A stretch of 64,000 nucleotides of DNA from Colletotrichum lupini (taxonomy: Eukaryota; Ascomycota; Sordariomycetes; Glomerellales; Glomerellaceae), in NCBI RefSeq assembly GCF_023278565.1, contig NC_064675.1:5952001-6016000 (forward strand), given 5' to 3'. The translations under genes were made by a program, and so were the position numbers. This document shows positions 1 to 12,250 of this stretch, piece by piece. The number at the start of each line of letters is the position of its first letter. The first letter of the stretch is position 1. The notes under the pieces are model-generated. The model saw nothing but the letters and a program-made list of their open reading frames with translations. It made no database searches and was not told the DNA's origin.

Positions 1-3000
1 ATCGATCTGGTGGACTTTCTCAACCAATGCAAATGTCTCGATTACTTTGATCATCGGTACGATTTTTAAGAGGCACGGGAGAGGGTCTTGCTTAATTCTC
101 CATGATTTCAAATCGCCTCGTAGGTTCCGTTCTTTGACAGATACCAGATCCACACGCCTCGGGAATCCGGCCGTCGGTTCGGGAAATGGAGCGGGCTCCT
201 CCCGAAGAACACGAAGCGAACCGGACTGATGGGAATCGTGGCCAAACGGCTGCTCAACGGTAGTACATTGTACATACCTGCCTATTCAACCTGTCTCTCA
301 CCTGGCGAATTGCTTTCCCTGTGTGTTTTCGAAACGACTGGGGCCTGGTCTTTGGCAGGATCTGCATCTAGTTGCAACGCTACGAAGATCATGTTATTTC
401 TCTTTCACAGAAGAAGCAAATCCAATGTTGTAGGGCCTCGACGCTGCCTGTGAGTTCAGTGATGGTCAGAAATTTTTAGGTAGGCTGATTGAATCTTTAA
501 GTTCTACCCTGCTTACCCTGCTTATGAGGATAGCATGGCAGGGCTATAAATAGTGATGCATGAGGAACACAGCACGCACGCAGTGTGCATATATGCAGTG
601 CGAAAAGGTCAGGTCAATTCCAGAAAACCCAAGGCTATCAGCGGGGAATGTGGGAAGAGCCTGATGCAGAACGAGATGAAAGCAAAGCCGACTGCCCAAC
701 ACGGTGCCGAGACATTTCACATCCCACGGTAATTGGTAGGACAGAATGGACCCTTACTGCGTGTCGTCAGAGGAGGAAGCTCTGAGCAAAAATGAGAGAT
801 ATAGTCAATAAGAGAAGGTGTTACTGTCGCGTGCCATGTTACGTGCTTTTTGGAGTCCACATCGATACACCCCGGCTCCGAGCCGGACATACCTCCGGAT
901 AGCCTGCAGCGGCTCCCCTGCACCCGAACAGGGCACGTTTCAAGGATTTTTCTCTTTGTCCAGACTTTTGGACTTTGTGCTTTCGTTCTGTTCTAGTTTT
1001 GCAAGCCATGGAGAGTGCCATGCTAGCTGAAAACCCGATTTCCCGATTATTGGACGGACAGCTTTCCCTCATGATGAACGGATGACGGAGAGTGGGCGGG
1101 GGACCTCGGGATTGGCTCCGGGAGGATTTCTGCTCCATGAGCAACAAATCATGGGTTTAAAACTTCGGACAGTACATGAGTCTTGAGAGATGACTGATTT
1201 GTCTTCCATTTGGTCGCACAGAGCAATCCATAAGGACCTCCTGTGTATGATCTTCCCGCACTCGCTTCCGTCTCGCCGATAAGTGCCGAACCGTCTCGTC
1301 TTGCTTTGGCAGCGGAGAGAGCCCTAGAAAGCAATCGTCTCATTTTGACCGAGATGAAATGGAGAAAATAGGGAGGCTCCATGCAAAAGAATGTACATTT
1401 CTGGCGCACGTCAAGCTCGTCCGCTTGCATCAAGACCCAGGTGAATGAGCCTCAAGCCCGGAAACTCGCAGGACTCACTTTACCCGCTGGGAAGGTGAAG
1501 AGAAAGATGTGATCGAGAGACATATCGTGGCGGGCTGCGCTGTAACCCATTGACCGGCCCCCATGTCGACCGACCTCGCTTGGCGACTTAGGTGATTTGT
1601 ATTACAGACGCGTGAGAGGCTGCTGGTGTTGTTTCTTCCCGAGTGATCAGCGAAGCACGGCCCCACACGAGGGCCCGCCCGATGACGATGATGGCTCGGC
1701 ATTCTCGAACCTCACCCTCACACTCACACTCGCGCCTCAAGCTCAATCTCGTCCTCACACACAGCTCTCCGCCTCTTTTCCTCTTCCATCCCAGCGCCGG
1801 GGATTCGTACTACATCCGGGATGAGCTGCTTTTGATCCCATTCGTGTCTCTCTCATTCCTTAGAAATCAGGAGAAATGCCACGGATACGCAAAGCCCTTT
1901 TTCCCGTCACAAGTTACAACCGACCTCTTTTCTAGACTGCAGGACAAAGACTTTGTTTCGACATGGGTAAGTCGGAGCTACTGTAGGTAGTTCATCTCAA
2001 CAACAACAAACCCTGGTCTATCAATTCAAATTGAACCTGCCCGCCTCAGCTGTCGTCATAGATGAGATGAAAGTGGACTGGCAACTCTTTTTTCCCTCGC
2101 CGCGAAATTCCCTTTCCTGTTACCTTTTCCCGGTTTTTGTGGCTCACCTCTCTCCCTGTAGCCGAATACCACAATAGATCATTGGAGCTATTTTGGAACT
2201 TCGGCTTTCGTCTCTCTAACGTTGCACAATAATCACCACAACACGAAGGCTTTTCTCATTTCCATTGTACAAGGCTACAGAACCAAGAAGACTATTTGAA
2301 GAAACGAACCACCAAACCCTTTAATGAAGCACGGGCTTGCACAGACTTGGGACGATGGCATCCATCGCTAGCCCAAGTGGCTTCTTTTCTTTCGATCTTC
2401 CGCAAGCCACATCTGCTTTTCCCGCCCGGGGCTCGCTTCGCTAGTGATATTGGAGCCCGCCGCCGCCCCCAACTGCCGTGCCGTTCCTCGCCAACCACGT
2501 TTGTTTCCCGCGAGCCGTTTGTGCACCATCGAGCTCTGGCCCTCTTTGGATCACCCCCTTGGCCCATGTCGTCTAGATGTAACCTTGTTTCGTAAGGTGT
2601 CAGCACGTGGGAAAAGAAAGAAAAGAAAGGAAAGAAAAATAAGGCGGGTATTCCAAGCGTTGCAAACGGCGCTCGGTATTGAAGTTTTCTGTTCCCTTTT
2701 CTCCTCCGGAAGCTATGTTTCCAGTGAACAATACTGCTCGGCCCCCACCGTATGAGGAGAAGAAACTCGTCGTTTGGAAGAAAGGAGAGCCCCGCGGGAA
2801 AGAGTGTTCCCAATTGTCTTAGCTAGCAGCGTGGCTGGCTCATAATGCACATCTAATGGTACGGTACGCCGTCGACGTTTTGTCGGCCTCGGCCGTGAGA
2901 CACAAATGCAGGCCAAGGCAAGCCACCAGCACACATCATCAGAGCTCCCGGGACCGTGGGCGCTTCTCCATTAAATCACATCAGAGGATTTCTAATCTGA

Positions 3001-3649
3001 CAGCGCTGGTAGCAAGCCCCTCCTCTTCTCTTCACTGTGGCCCCTCTCTTTAGTGTAGTGGAGAAAGCACCCGAGATGATTATGATGCTATCACTCCTCA
3101 TCCTACCTGACGTCCCGGCACACCTATTTGGAAGAGGCAGCAGCGCGTCGTGCTCACCTCCTCCTCCTCCTGCTGATGCTGTTGCTCGGGATGTGGATGT
3201 GGATTTGTTCTGGGCAAGCGTTACTAGTCTACTTTCCCCGGTCCGTTCTGGAAAAGATACTCTCCTGCCATGGTTACCTTCATGTGTCCAGGATTAGCAG
3301 GAGCAGTAGCTAATCCTTGAAGCTTGTGCGCCGACCAGTGGTCTTTCTCCTCCCAGATCGGGATTTTCTTGTTGACTTCATCAAGCTCCCTGCCTTCCCC
3401 TTGCTGCTGTTATTCTGTAGGATCCATGGGTAGCTCAGACCGAGCTCCGTCTGTCAACCCAAGCCTCTGGAGCCCTTAAGTGGCCTACCGTCCCTCGGCA
3501 CTGTTGATTTTTTTTTTTCCCAACGGCTGTCCCCTTTCTTTAACCCTCCGAGAATAAGAAGTGCTTGTTCAGTCTAGTTAATCTTTCATCATCGACCGAG
3601 GGAACATTTCATGCAGGCATACAGACATCTTTCTGATCGCTGATCCAAC
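1..3649. other. Intergenic, no supported gene
   Basis: I see no open frame here with a recognisable family, and overlapping frames on both strands are similarly poor. The last few hundred bases are probably the promoter and leader of the downstream catalase gene: a T run lies near 3510-3520 and the sequence before the start codon at 3650 is moderately pyrimidine-rich. A long frame on the minus strand (2292-2813) is low complexity and basic and was not accepted as a gene. Confidence 0.6.
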
Positions 3650-6158
3650 ATGCATACCACCCTCCTGCTGGCCAGTCTCGGCCTTGCTACCCTCTCTTCT
3701 GCCGGCTGTCCCTTTGCAGACCCCGCCAATATCAAAGCTCGAGCCGAAGATGGCTCTCGCGGCCATGTCTCCGGCTACGAGATCGACGACTCTACGGAGG
3801 ATCCATACCTCACATCCGACGTCGGCGGCCCAATTGAGGACCAAGTCAGCTTGAAGGCCGGCGTCCGTGGCTCGACTCTATTGGAGGATTTCATCTTTCG
3901 CCAAAAGATTACACATTTCGACCACGAGAGGGTGAGTCCGATGTCTATCCAGCTCCAATTGGTATCTCCTGACTGATCATTCCTGCTTAGGTACCCGAAC
4001 GAGCTGTCCACGCCCGCGGCGCCGGTGCCTACGGAACCTTTACGAGCTATGGCGACTACAGCAACCTCACAGCCGCTTCCTTCTTGGGCGCGACGGGGAA
4101 GCAAACATCAACGTTTGTGCGGTTCTCTACCGTTGCTGGATCAAGGGGAAGTGCGGACACGGCCAGAGATGTCCACGGCTTCGCCACTCGGTTCTTTACT
4201 GACGAGGGCAACTTTGACATTGTTGGAAACAATATTCCGGTGTTCTTTATCCAAGACGCGATTCAAGTACGTCGATAATACCTTCCAAGCGAGCTTCATC
4301 ACGGCCTGAACTCGGGAGCTCTTGATTCTACAACGAGTACTATAAGCTAACGTTGCCTAGTTCCCAGACTTAATTCATGCAGTGTAAGACTTGCTGTAGC
4401 CTTTCCATTATGTACCGTCTCAAGTACTGATACCAAGACTCTCGTAGAAAACCTCGCGGGGACAATGAAATCCCACAAGCTGCGACAGCCCATGATTCCG
4501 CATGGGACTTCTTCAGCTCTCAGACGACCACTCTTCACACCTTGTTCTGGGCTATGGCTGGCTACGGTATCCCGAGAAGTTACCGACACATGGTGAGTAG
4601 AGCTGCGTTTTTATTGTCGTCGAACATTGACTAACACTTCTAGGATGGCTTTGGTGTGCACACTTTCCGCGCGGTCACGGACGACGGCAAGTCAAAGCTT
4701 ATCAAGTGGCACTGGAAGACGCAACAAGGCAAGGCTAGCTTGGTCTGGGAGGAAGCCCAGATCGTTTCGGGCAAGAATGCCGACTATCATCGCCAGGACC
4801 TCTGGGATGCGATTGAATCTGGTAACGGACCTGAGTGGGAGCTCTGCGTACAAGTTGTCGACGAGGAGGATACCCTCAAGTTTGGATTTGATCTCCTAGA
4901 CCCAACAAAGATCATTCCCGAGGAGATTGCGCCCCTCCAAAAGCTCGGCAAGATGAAGCTGGATGCCAACCCGGTCAATTACTTTGCCGAGACCGAACAG
5001 ATCATGGTGAGTTTCTCAGTCAAACTGTTCGAGCACAGCTAACTCGTCCCAGTTCCAACCCGGACATATTGTCAGAGGCATCGACTTCACAGAAGATCCT
5101 CTTCTGCAGGGCCGTATCTTTTCCTATCTCGATACTCAGATCAACCGCCACGGCGGTCCCAACTTTGAACAGTTGCCGATCAACCGTCCAATTGGCCCCG
5201 TACACAACAACAACCGAGACGGTGCTGGTCAGAACTTCATTCACCGCAACCGCAACTCCTGTAAGTGATCCCGTCATGTTTATCGACTCTCTGACTAATT
5301 GCAATGTCAGACACCCCGAACACTCTCAACAAGGGCTTCCCCAAGCAAGCCAACCAGACTCAGGGCAACGGTTTCTTCACCGCACCTGGCCGCACCAACA
5401 ATGGCCACCTGGTCCGCGAAATCTCCGACAGCTTCTCGGATCACTGGTCTCAGCCGCGCCTCTTCTACAACTCCTTGACTCCTATCGAGCAGCAGTTCGT
5501 CATCAACGCCATTCGCTTTGAAACCAGCCACCTTGAATCCACCGAGGTCAAGCAGAACGTTCTCACACAGCTGAACAAGATCAGCAACGACATTGCCAAC
5601 CGTGTCGCCGATGCACTAGGCATGGAACATCTGCAGCCCGATGCGCAGTACTACCACAACAAGACCACTCAGGGGCTATCCATCTTTGGAAACAAGCTGC
5701 CCTCGATCGCGACTCTGAAGGTCGGCGTCCTTGCCAGCCTGTCAGCTAATGGCTCCGTAAGCCAAGGCAAGGAGTTGAAGGATGCTTTCGCCGCTGATGG
5801 TGTCTTGGTAACTGTCATCGCTGAGAAGCTGACTGACGGAGTCGACATGACTTATGCCCAGGCTGATGCCACGTCATTCGACGGTGTCATTGTGGCACGT
5901 AATGCTGACGGTCTCTTCAATGGCAACATCAAGCCTTCTCCGTTGTACCCGGCCGGTAGACCTGCACAGCTTGTCATTGACTCTTACAGGTGGGGGAAGC
6001 CGGTGGGCAGCGTTAGTTCGGCTCTCACCAAGTCGGCAACGCTGGGCGTCAAGGCTGGCGAGGGTGTGTACTCTGGTACCGATGTAAACGCTGTCGTGAA
6101 CAGCTTCAAGGAGGGCTTGGCGACATTCAGATTCACTGACCGTTTCGCAACGGACTAG
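3650..6158 (+). CDS. catB: Secreted large-subunit catalase (CatB / CAT-3 type)
   Basis: Heme catalase that splits hydrogen peroxide to water and oxygen, probably secreted or wall-associated. Seven exons fit: 3650-3931, 3991-4266, 4361-4383, 4448-4592, 4644-5006, 5053-5260 and 5311-6158, all introns GT-AG, giving about 714 aa. Residues 1-19 form a signal peptide. The distal His is in RAVHARG (His101), the catalytic Asn is in the VGNN motif (174-175), and the proximal heme Tyr is in [10 protein letters not shown] (Tyr388). The last 150 or so residues, beginning near [10 protein letters not shown], form the extra class-I glutamine-amidotransferase/DJ-1-like domain that marks large-subunit catalases; small-subunit catalases of about 500 aa lack it. 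Length and domain order match Aspergillus CatB and Neurospora CAT-3. Exon 3 is only 23 nt, so automated models may miss it. The gene is convergent with the SRA-domain gene downstream. Confidence 0.95.
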
Positions 6159-6621
6159 GATTGCGCTGTGTAAGCACGATGCTTTTTCTTCATGTTCATA
6201 GTTTTATGCCCACTGGTTTATCCGGGCTACGGCAAAGTAAGGCTTCTTAGATATCAATACGACATGATTACTCCCCCGTTCTGTGGTTCAGCTTCTAGGT
6301 TTATGGGGGAAAACACCTTAAGAGGAACCGTACGTTCCAGTGACAAGTGCTGCATAGTTGCGGAGGCACTAGTCAATCTCAGCGCAGTTGCCAGCCTGCA
6401 AAAGACAGCGCCCTACGTCAACGGAAACATTGTGCTCTTGCTCGTCATGCATTATCATTATTCATAAGGTAGTGGTACAGGTAGACTAGGTAGTACAGGG
6501 TATCTCTGCGAATCATCCTGGAAAGTGTGTCCCTTTCGGACCGCCAATTTTTCGTCTCTTCTTTTTCCTTCTTCCTCCCTCTGCCGCAGTCACTGCCCAG
6601 GGTTCAGTAGGTGTCTCGTAA
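6159..6621. other. Convergent intergenic spacer
   Basis: This holds the 3' regions of the catalase (+) and SRA-domain (-) genes. I see no gene or strong structural element in it. Confidence 0.6.
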
Positions 6622-7940
6622 TCAAACAGACATGATTAACCCCAGCCCGCAGCCCTCTGCTCCCAGCGAGGCCTTGAACTCGCTCGCGCGCCGCCAGTGC
6701 TCGCGATCGATGCGCTCCTCCTCCTTGCGCATCTTGAAGTCGAGGAGGCCGTCGTCGCCCTTGCGCTGGCGCACCATCTCGGCCTCGACCTTCTTAAAGG
6801 CGTGCCAGTCGTCCAGCTGGGAGGGTGAGGGCACCTGCTGCACCTCGTCGAGGCTCTTTTGGCCTTCGACGCGCTCGAGGAGGAGCTCGAGGCGGTGTTT
6901 ATCCGTGGCGGCGTCGAGCTTGTTGCCGTACTGGCGGATCGTGTACAGGCCGTCGTAGCGCACGCCGGCTTGGGGCGCGAGCGTGCTCTTGAGGCGGTAG
7001 CCGCGGAGGATGCGGATCTGGGTGCCGACGCGGGTGAGGAGGGAGACGTGCATGTCGGAGAGCCGGCCCTCGCGGACGTAGCGGTAGAGGTTGCCGCGGA
7101 TGTGCTCCTCGCGTCCGGTGAGGAGGGGTAAGGCGGTGACGCCGTATTTTCCCTTTGTGGGCTTCTCGACGGCTGTGCCGATGACGCCGTCGCGGTGCGC
7201 GCAGGCGAGGTTCAGCCACCAGCTATTTGCAGTGTTAGCAAATGATCTCAAAAAGTTTGAGAAGTGGTAGAACCTACTGGCCGGGCTTGAACTGCTGGTT
7301 TCCCTCCAGTTCCGAGATGGGGTCGCGGCAGCTGTTGGTGACGGCCCAGGACTCGAGGGGGTCCATGCCGGACGCGGTGAATTGGATGTCGCGCATCTCG
7401 CCGCCGATGGACAGGCTACGCTGGCGGACCTGGTCGAGGGAGAAGTACTGGTCGCGGAAGCGGGCCCGCCACATCTTTTGCAAGCTCTCGCACAAGGCCA
7501 TGTCGGCGCGGAAGCGGAGCGGGAGCGGACTAGGCCGGTGGGCCGGATCGAGGACGTCGACGAGAAGCCTGTCTAGGCGGGCGTACTGGAGGGTCTCAAA
7601 GTCGAGAGATTGGGTGTGATTCAGCTCGTTCTTGAGGGCCCTCTCCAGGAGGCTTTGGATCCGATCCGCGTGGGGGCCGAGGCTCTTTGAGTGGCGGAGG
7701 GAAGTCCGGACTGAGTCGCAGAGCTCGAGGAGCTGTTCCTTTGTGGGCAGCGGCTCTGCGGCGGGGGTCGATGGGGAATCACCTGGACTTGGTGTTAGAG
7801 TACTGATGGGAAAGCTTGTTGCTTGGTTGGTTGAATTAATGCTGACCTGATCCAGGGTACCTCATAAAGTACGTCTCTGTTGTTCCGTCCATCTGGAATG
7901 GCGAACGGCAAGGCCTAGTCGTGATTTGGGTGGGAGACAT
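6622..7940 (-). CDS. SRA/YDG-domain protein
   Basis: Predicted nuclear protein carrying an SRA (SET- and RING-associated, YDG) domain, a fold that binds methylated or hemimethylated cytosine in UHRF1 and plant SUVH proteins. Minus-strand exons 7940-7848, 7782-7278 and 7222-6622, with the exon 1 boundary at about 7847, give about 399 aa. Introns are 64 and 55 bp with GT-AG ends. The domain runs from about residue 175 to 320. It includes WWLNLACAHRDGVIG, the LTGREEHIRGN segment, the RGYRLKS strand and the defining YDGLYTI motif (about 289-295). The N-terminal half is helical and charged and I recognise no other domain; no RING, PHD, SET or nuclease domain is visible. The C-terminus, after the LLLERV strand, is a charged tail. 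Its base-binding specificity cannot be judged from sequence alone. Confidence 0.85.
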
Positions 7941-10900
7941 GGTGGTTGAATATGAGAGAGCCGGTCTTTCAAGTTGAACAAGTCGCTATGCGGTCGTTTT
8001 TAGAGTATGAAGTGGCATCTACACGTTGCAAGACATTCGAGTCGTTTCGCCAATGTCTCCAGGACTGGTGGCTGGGCTTTCGTTGTGCGTTCGGTGGGGT
8101 TGTTTCCTCGATGTTTGTTTGAGTGCGTGTTTTGCAAATGAAACCTCCACGACGAAGGGAAATCAAGAAGGACTTATATGAAGATGAGGAGATGTGGACG
8201 ATGGCTTGGAAAGAAGCATGTTTTCCGGGCTAGTCAAGATGTGCACTCCTGAACCAGCGGGACCGAGGGGTGTAAGGGACGATAGTAGCTGAAAGCACCA
8301 GGTAAGGCAGAAGATGGCCGGAATTAGACACAGCGTGGGGTTCTCCCATGAGACACAACGTGCAGAAAAGGGGAAAGTTCTGTCCCGTTGGAACCATTCG
8401 ACTGGGAAGAGTCAAAGTTCCGAGGAGGAAGGACGATGAGTTCATCGCGCCTCTCAGGCGGTGGCGTGCGCTACCGAGTGTTTGGTTTAGGTCGGCGATC
8501 GGAGGTGGTGGATTTCTGGCACTCATACCGAGAGCGAGCTGGGCTTCAAGGGAACCTTCTGGTGGAAACAGCTGCCTACAAGGTAAGTAGGCTAGCTGCT
8601 AGGGCCCGCCAAGCCGGGCGATCGGTGGCAGAGGAATCTGTCAGCTCGAGCTGCATGGAAAGGACGAGCCAGTCTGACGGAGAGGGGGGTTTAGCATGAT
8701 GCGGAAGGCGCCCTGGAGGCTGCAGATGTTCCAGACTTGTGGCAGTGGTGGACGACGACCGAAGCTCAAAGCAGGCATAGTCGAAGTGGACGAAGAGTGG
8801 ACGAAGAGAGGATGGCAGGTGAGAATTGCGGCACAGAGTTGTGGCATCGGGCGAGTCGGGCAAGAATATTGTCCGTCAACCAATGACCTGTCGACGTGGG
8901 CGTGAAATTTTCTCATTGATTATACCAAGTCCGGCGATGTTTCGAGACATTCTGTGACAGATCGAATCCGTCGACCGTCTGAATGGCATAGTGCCGACAG
9001 GACCCAAGCTGTCGGCGTCTCGTTGAGCCATGTGGCATCCGTCCGGAATTGTCATAGCCGCTTCCGGCCGGCGTTTTTCTCGGCAGTGGTTAACCTCTTC
9101 CGGCGCTCAGTCGGAGCATGCTTCCTCCCCGATGTCCTAGCGTCCACCTAATTTCTTTGACAACCCGGGACTAAGGTTCAGGTAGTCCGCAATCTGGCTT
9201 TACGCCGCCCTTCCCAGCTTCGTCGGTGATGCAACGTTTCTAGTCGAAGACTGCAAATTCGCAGGGAAAACACTCCATCAGTGGCGGTCAACCGCATCTA
9301 GGTTCGCCAGCTTCAGTGTTAGACACCCATTCAATCGGTCTCATCGAACCCATCCAGGGACTTGGAACCGTGGTGTGCCCTTATTCATGTCGGCCAAACG
9401 CATTGTCAGTCCAACGGCTGCCATCACACCCAGACCCAGACCGGTCATGGTAAAGGAGGAGAGCTCTCTCACCCTCGTGTTGCCCGTCATCCGCCGCCAT
9501 TTCTTGGCAGGCGGGAATGTCAGCGTCAATCTGTCTCAACTTGAGACGTGGCGTTGAACAGAAGTTCTGAAACCAGGTTTTTCACCTGTTGTGACGCTGC
9601 GTTGACTGCTCCGAAGCCGACGAGCCATACACTTTGTGGTAGGAGGTCCACTATAGCCTCAAAGACGACTATGACCGCATCTACAATGTCTTTTTGACAT
9701 ACTTGAGAGAGAGAGAGGTAGGTGGACGGTTCGACACGAACGGGCGCATAGTTCGAGCTGAACGTTCTCTCGAATGGGCTGATGAAGAGGCGCACTACCC
9801 CCAAGCGAGCCTATTGCTCTCATTAAAGCCATGGAGAGCGGTGGAACGATTGAGAACCTCGAGGCTAGCCGCATGAGATACTCTCTGGCTGCAAGCGCTC
9901 CAGCCTCAGCGAGAACAGATCCTGGGAAGAGGCTATTTTATCGTCTGGCACTGACCACGATAGCCGACAAAATTGGGTGGAAGAGGTTTGGCCTGCGAGT
10001 GGCTTGCTCCTCGCTTCGGTTGAAATCTTGGTTCCCCAAGACAGTTCGAGTTAGCTATCCGTAGTTCGTTCAACCCTTCCTAAGCAATCAGCTCGGACAA
10101 TGCATATTGGATGCTTTTGGTTAGGTCTTGGAGGTTGAACTCGTGGGAGCAAACAAAGGCTAGGGCATTCAACATATGGACGCCACAAACCAAGATTCAT
10201 GTGGACTCTTTGGAGCAGTCCAAGTCGGAAATTTGCTCACAGGATTGAGAGTAGGCAATGGAAGATGGGTACAAACTTGTGCCCATTCGATGCCCTCTTC
10301 TGCTTGCTCGCTTGCCTTGGTCAAGTCATATATGTGGCCATGTAGGTATGGTACGCAAGGCATAATACCGGATGGGTGTGCTCCTGAGCCCTATATCAGA
10401 GTGCGATGCTTCGTCGCGTGAGCAGAGATACTCTAAGCAGATGTGCAACGGACAAAAAGCAAGGGTCCCTGACCAGCAAGCAAAGTGCGAGGTGATGGTC
10501 TAGAGATTGAGTATTCTGTCCCTGTCGAATCCTTGCAGAACGGTTGAGAATGCCATGTGGTGTCAAGATCCGAATGACTGCCAAGCAACGGCAACATTTG
10601 TGTGTACGGACGTAAAGTCGAGCAAGCCACGCGCGACGCCTGCTAGCTAGCCGTTTGTCGTCTTCATGATCAACTCGACCCAGGAATCTGGAAGAAGGAT
10701 GGGATATTCTCAATGACGGAAAAAGATTAGAATCGGATTTGTAGACCCAGAAAGCCGGTAGTAAGTATTCTCTTCACAATTTGGTTGGCTGAAACGCGAG
10801 GGTAGTCGGACATATCGAAATAAGATCATTGCGGGCGCACTATCTCTTTGGCTGCCGTTACTAGGTGATGGTATGTGGCTGTTGCTTCCATCTCACTTGC

Positions 10901-11288
10901 CATTCCAGGCCTTATGGTGGCACTCTTCCTGTCATTTCTTCACAATAAGAAGAATGAGGCTGAATGACGGGCACTCTGAAGGCGAAAGCGGCGAGATCGG
11001 CGAAAAGGGATCCCAATGAAGGAGAAATGACATAGATAGAGAAAGGTGACTGACGATGGTTCTGTGGCGGTTGGAATTGAGAAGAATGAAAGTTGGAGTA
11101 CGGGCGTAAAAGTGCGTCCCCACTTTCCCCGACGTCCACCCAGTGCCACCATTCTCCACGGGCGCGAGCTGACGGAGAACCTTGGCAGCAGCCTCAAGGA
11201 ACCACATGCCAAACTCCAACTTGCCACTTGCATCCCACCACCAGAATCCCATACACGTCAACGAAACCAGCACGACATACCGCCGAAA
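7941..11288. other. 3.3-kb stretch without a supported gene
   Basis: The region lies between the start of the SRA gene (-) and the J-protein gene (+), so both promoters are probably in it. Small frames exist on both strands, but none shows family features, a consistent splice pattern or credible composition. The frame containing the J-protein start stays open upstream to 11046, so part of 11046-11288 is leader or possibly N-terminal extension. Confidence 0.5.
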
Positions 11289-12119
11289 ATGGACAACAAC
11301 AAAGACCTCCTCGCCAAAGCAAAGGAGTACTCGTCCAACAACGTGGACCTCTACGACCTGCTGCAGATCGACAGCACCGTCACCGAGGAAAAGGACGTCC
11401 GCCGCGCGTGGCGCAAACAGTCGCTCAACTACCACCCGGACAAGCTCAAGGACGCCTTTGACCCCGAGAAATGGGAGCTCATCGAGACGGCCCGCGACAT
11501 CCTGCTCGATGCCGCCGCCCGCGCCGCATATGACAACGCCCGCAAGGCCGTCCTCCTGCGCAAGGCTGAGCGCGACCGCGTCCAGGGCCAGCGCAAGCGC
11601 CTCATTGACGAGCTCGAGGCCGCGGAGCAGGAGGGGAAAAGGCAGAAGCTCGCAGAGCAGGAAAAGGCGCGCGAGTTGGAGCGGGAGAGGGCGCGGCTTG
11701 CCGAAGAAGGGCGCCGGCGCATGGCGGAGGAGTCGGAGAGGTTCAAGCGGGAGAACCTGGAGCGGTTGGAGAGGGAGAGGGAGCCTGATGAATACGATGA
11801 GAAGCTGGCAGAGCTACAACAACGGCTGGACGAGAAGAGGCGACTCAAGGCCGAGAAGAAGGCGAGGAAGAAGGGCGGCGCAATGGGCGACGCTACTGGT
11901 GATGCGAGCACGCCTGTAGTAGCGAACACATCAGAACCAGCACCAAAGCCGGCTTCATCAGCAGCACCCCCTAAATGGGAGGATCTCAAGGCACGAATGA
12001 TTGCGGCTCAGAGACTCAAAGAAGCGAGAAAGGCTGCCGAGGCAGGTCAGGCGACTGAGGAAGAGGTCAAACAAAAATACGAGACTGTTCAGGCTCTCGA
12101 CCCGAGGAATAAAGACTAG
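11289..12119 (+). CDS. CWC23: J-domain protein, Cwc23/DNAJC17-like
   Basis: Type III Hsp40 co-chaperone; the closest known family is the spliceosome-associated Cwc23/DNAJC17 group, which acts in spliceosome disassembly. Single exon of 276 aa. The J domain spans about residues 18-85 and keeps the HPD tripeptide (49-51, in NYHPDK) needed to stimulate Hsp70. A long, highly charged Arg/Glu-rich coiled coil follows (about 88-200), then a Lys-rich stretch and an Ala/Pro-rich linker. A short conserved-looking helix follows (WEDLKARMIAAQRLKEARKA). I see no zinc-finger or Gly/Phe region and no C-terminal RRM, which animal DNAJC17 has and yeast Cwc23 lacks. The start at 11289 was chosen because the J domain follows at the usual distance; an in-frame ATG at 11046 would add 81 unlikely residues. 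The gene is convergent with IBA57, 131 bp away. Confidence 0.8.
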   Translation: MDNNKDLLAKAKEYSSNNVDLYDLLQIDSTVTEEKDVRRAWRKQSLNYHPDKLKDAFDPEKWELIETARDILLDAAARAAYDNARKAVLLRKAERDRVQGQRKRLIDELEAAEQEGKRQKLAEQEKARELERERARLAEEGRRRMAEESERFKRENLERLEREREPDEYDEKLAELQQRLDEKRRLKAEKKARKKGGAMGDATGDASTPVVANTSEPAPKPASSAAPPKWEDLKARMIAAQRLKEARKAAEAGQATEEEVKQKYETVQALDPRNKD

Positions 12120-12250
12120 ACGGGCTCGGGATGGGTTCGGCTTGCGTTTGGTGGAGGAGATGATGGCGGACGAGGCCGCGGCGATTCAACTACGCGATTA
12201 TACCCCTTTTTACTTTCTATTTTACAATACGAGCGGCACTGACTTTTCAG

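Noticed and set aside
2292..2813. 173-codon minus-strand frame
   Set aside because: No family features; the plus strand is equally open over much of it.
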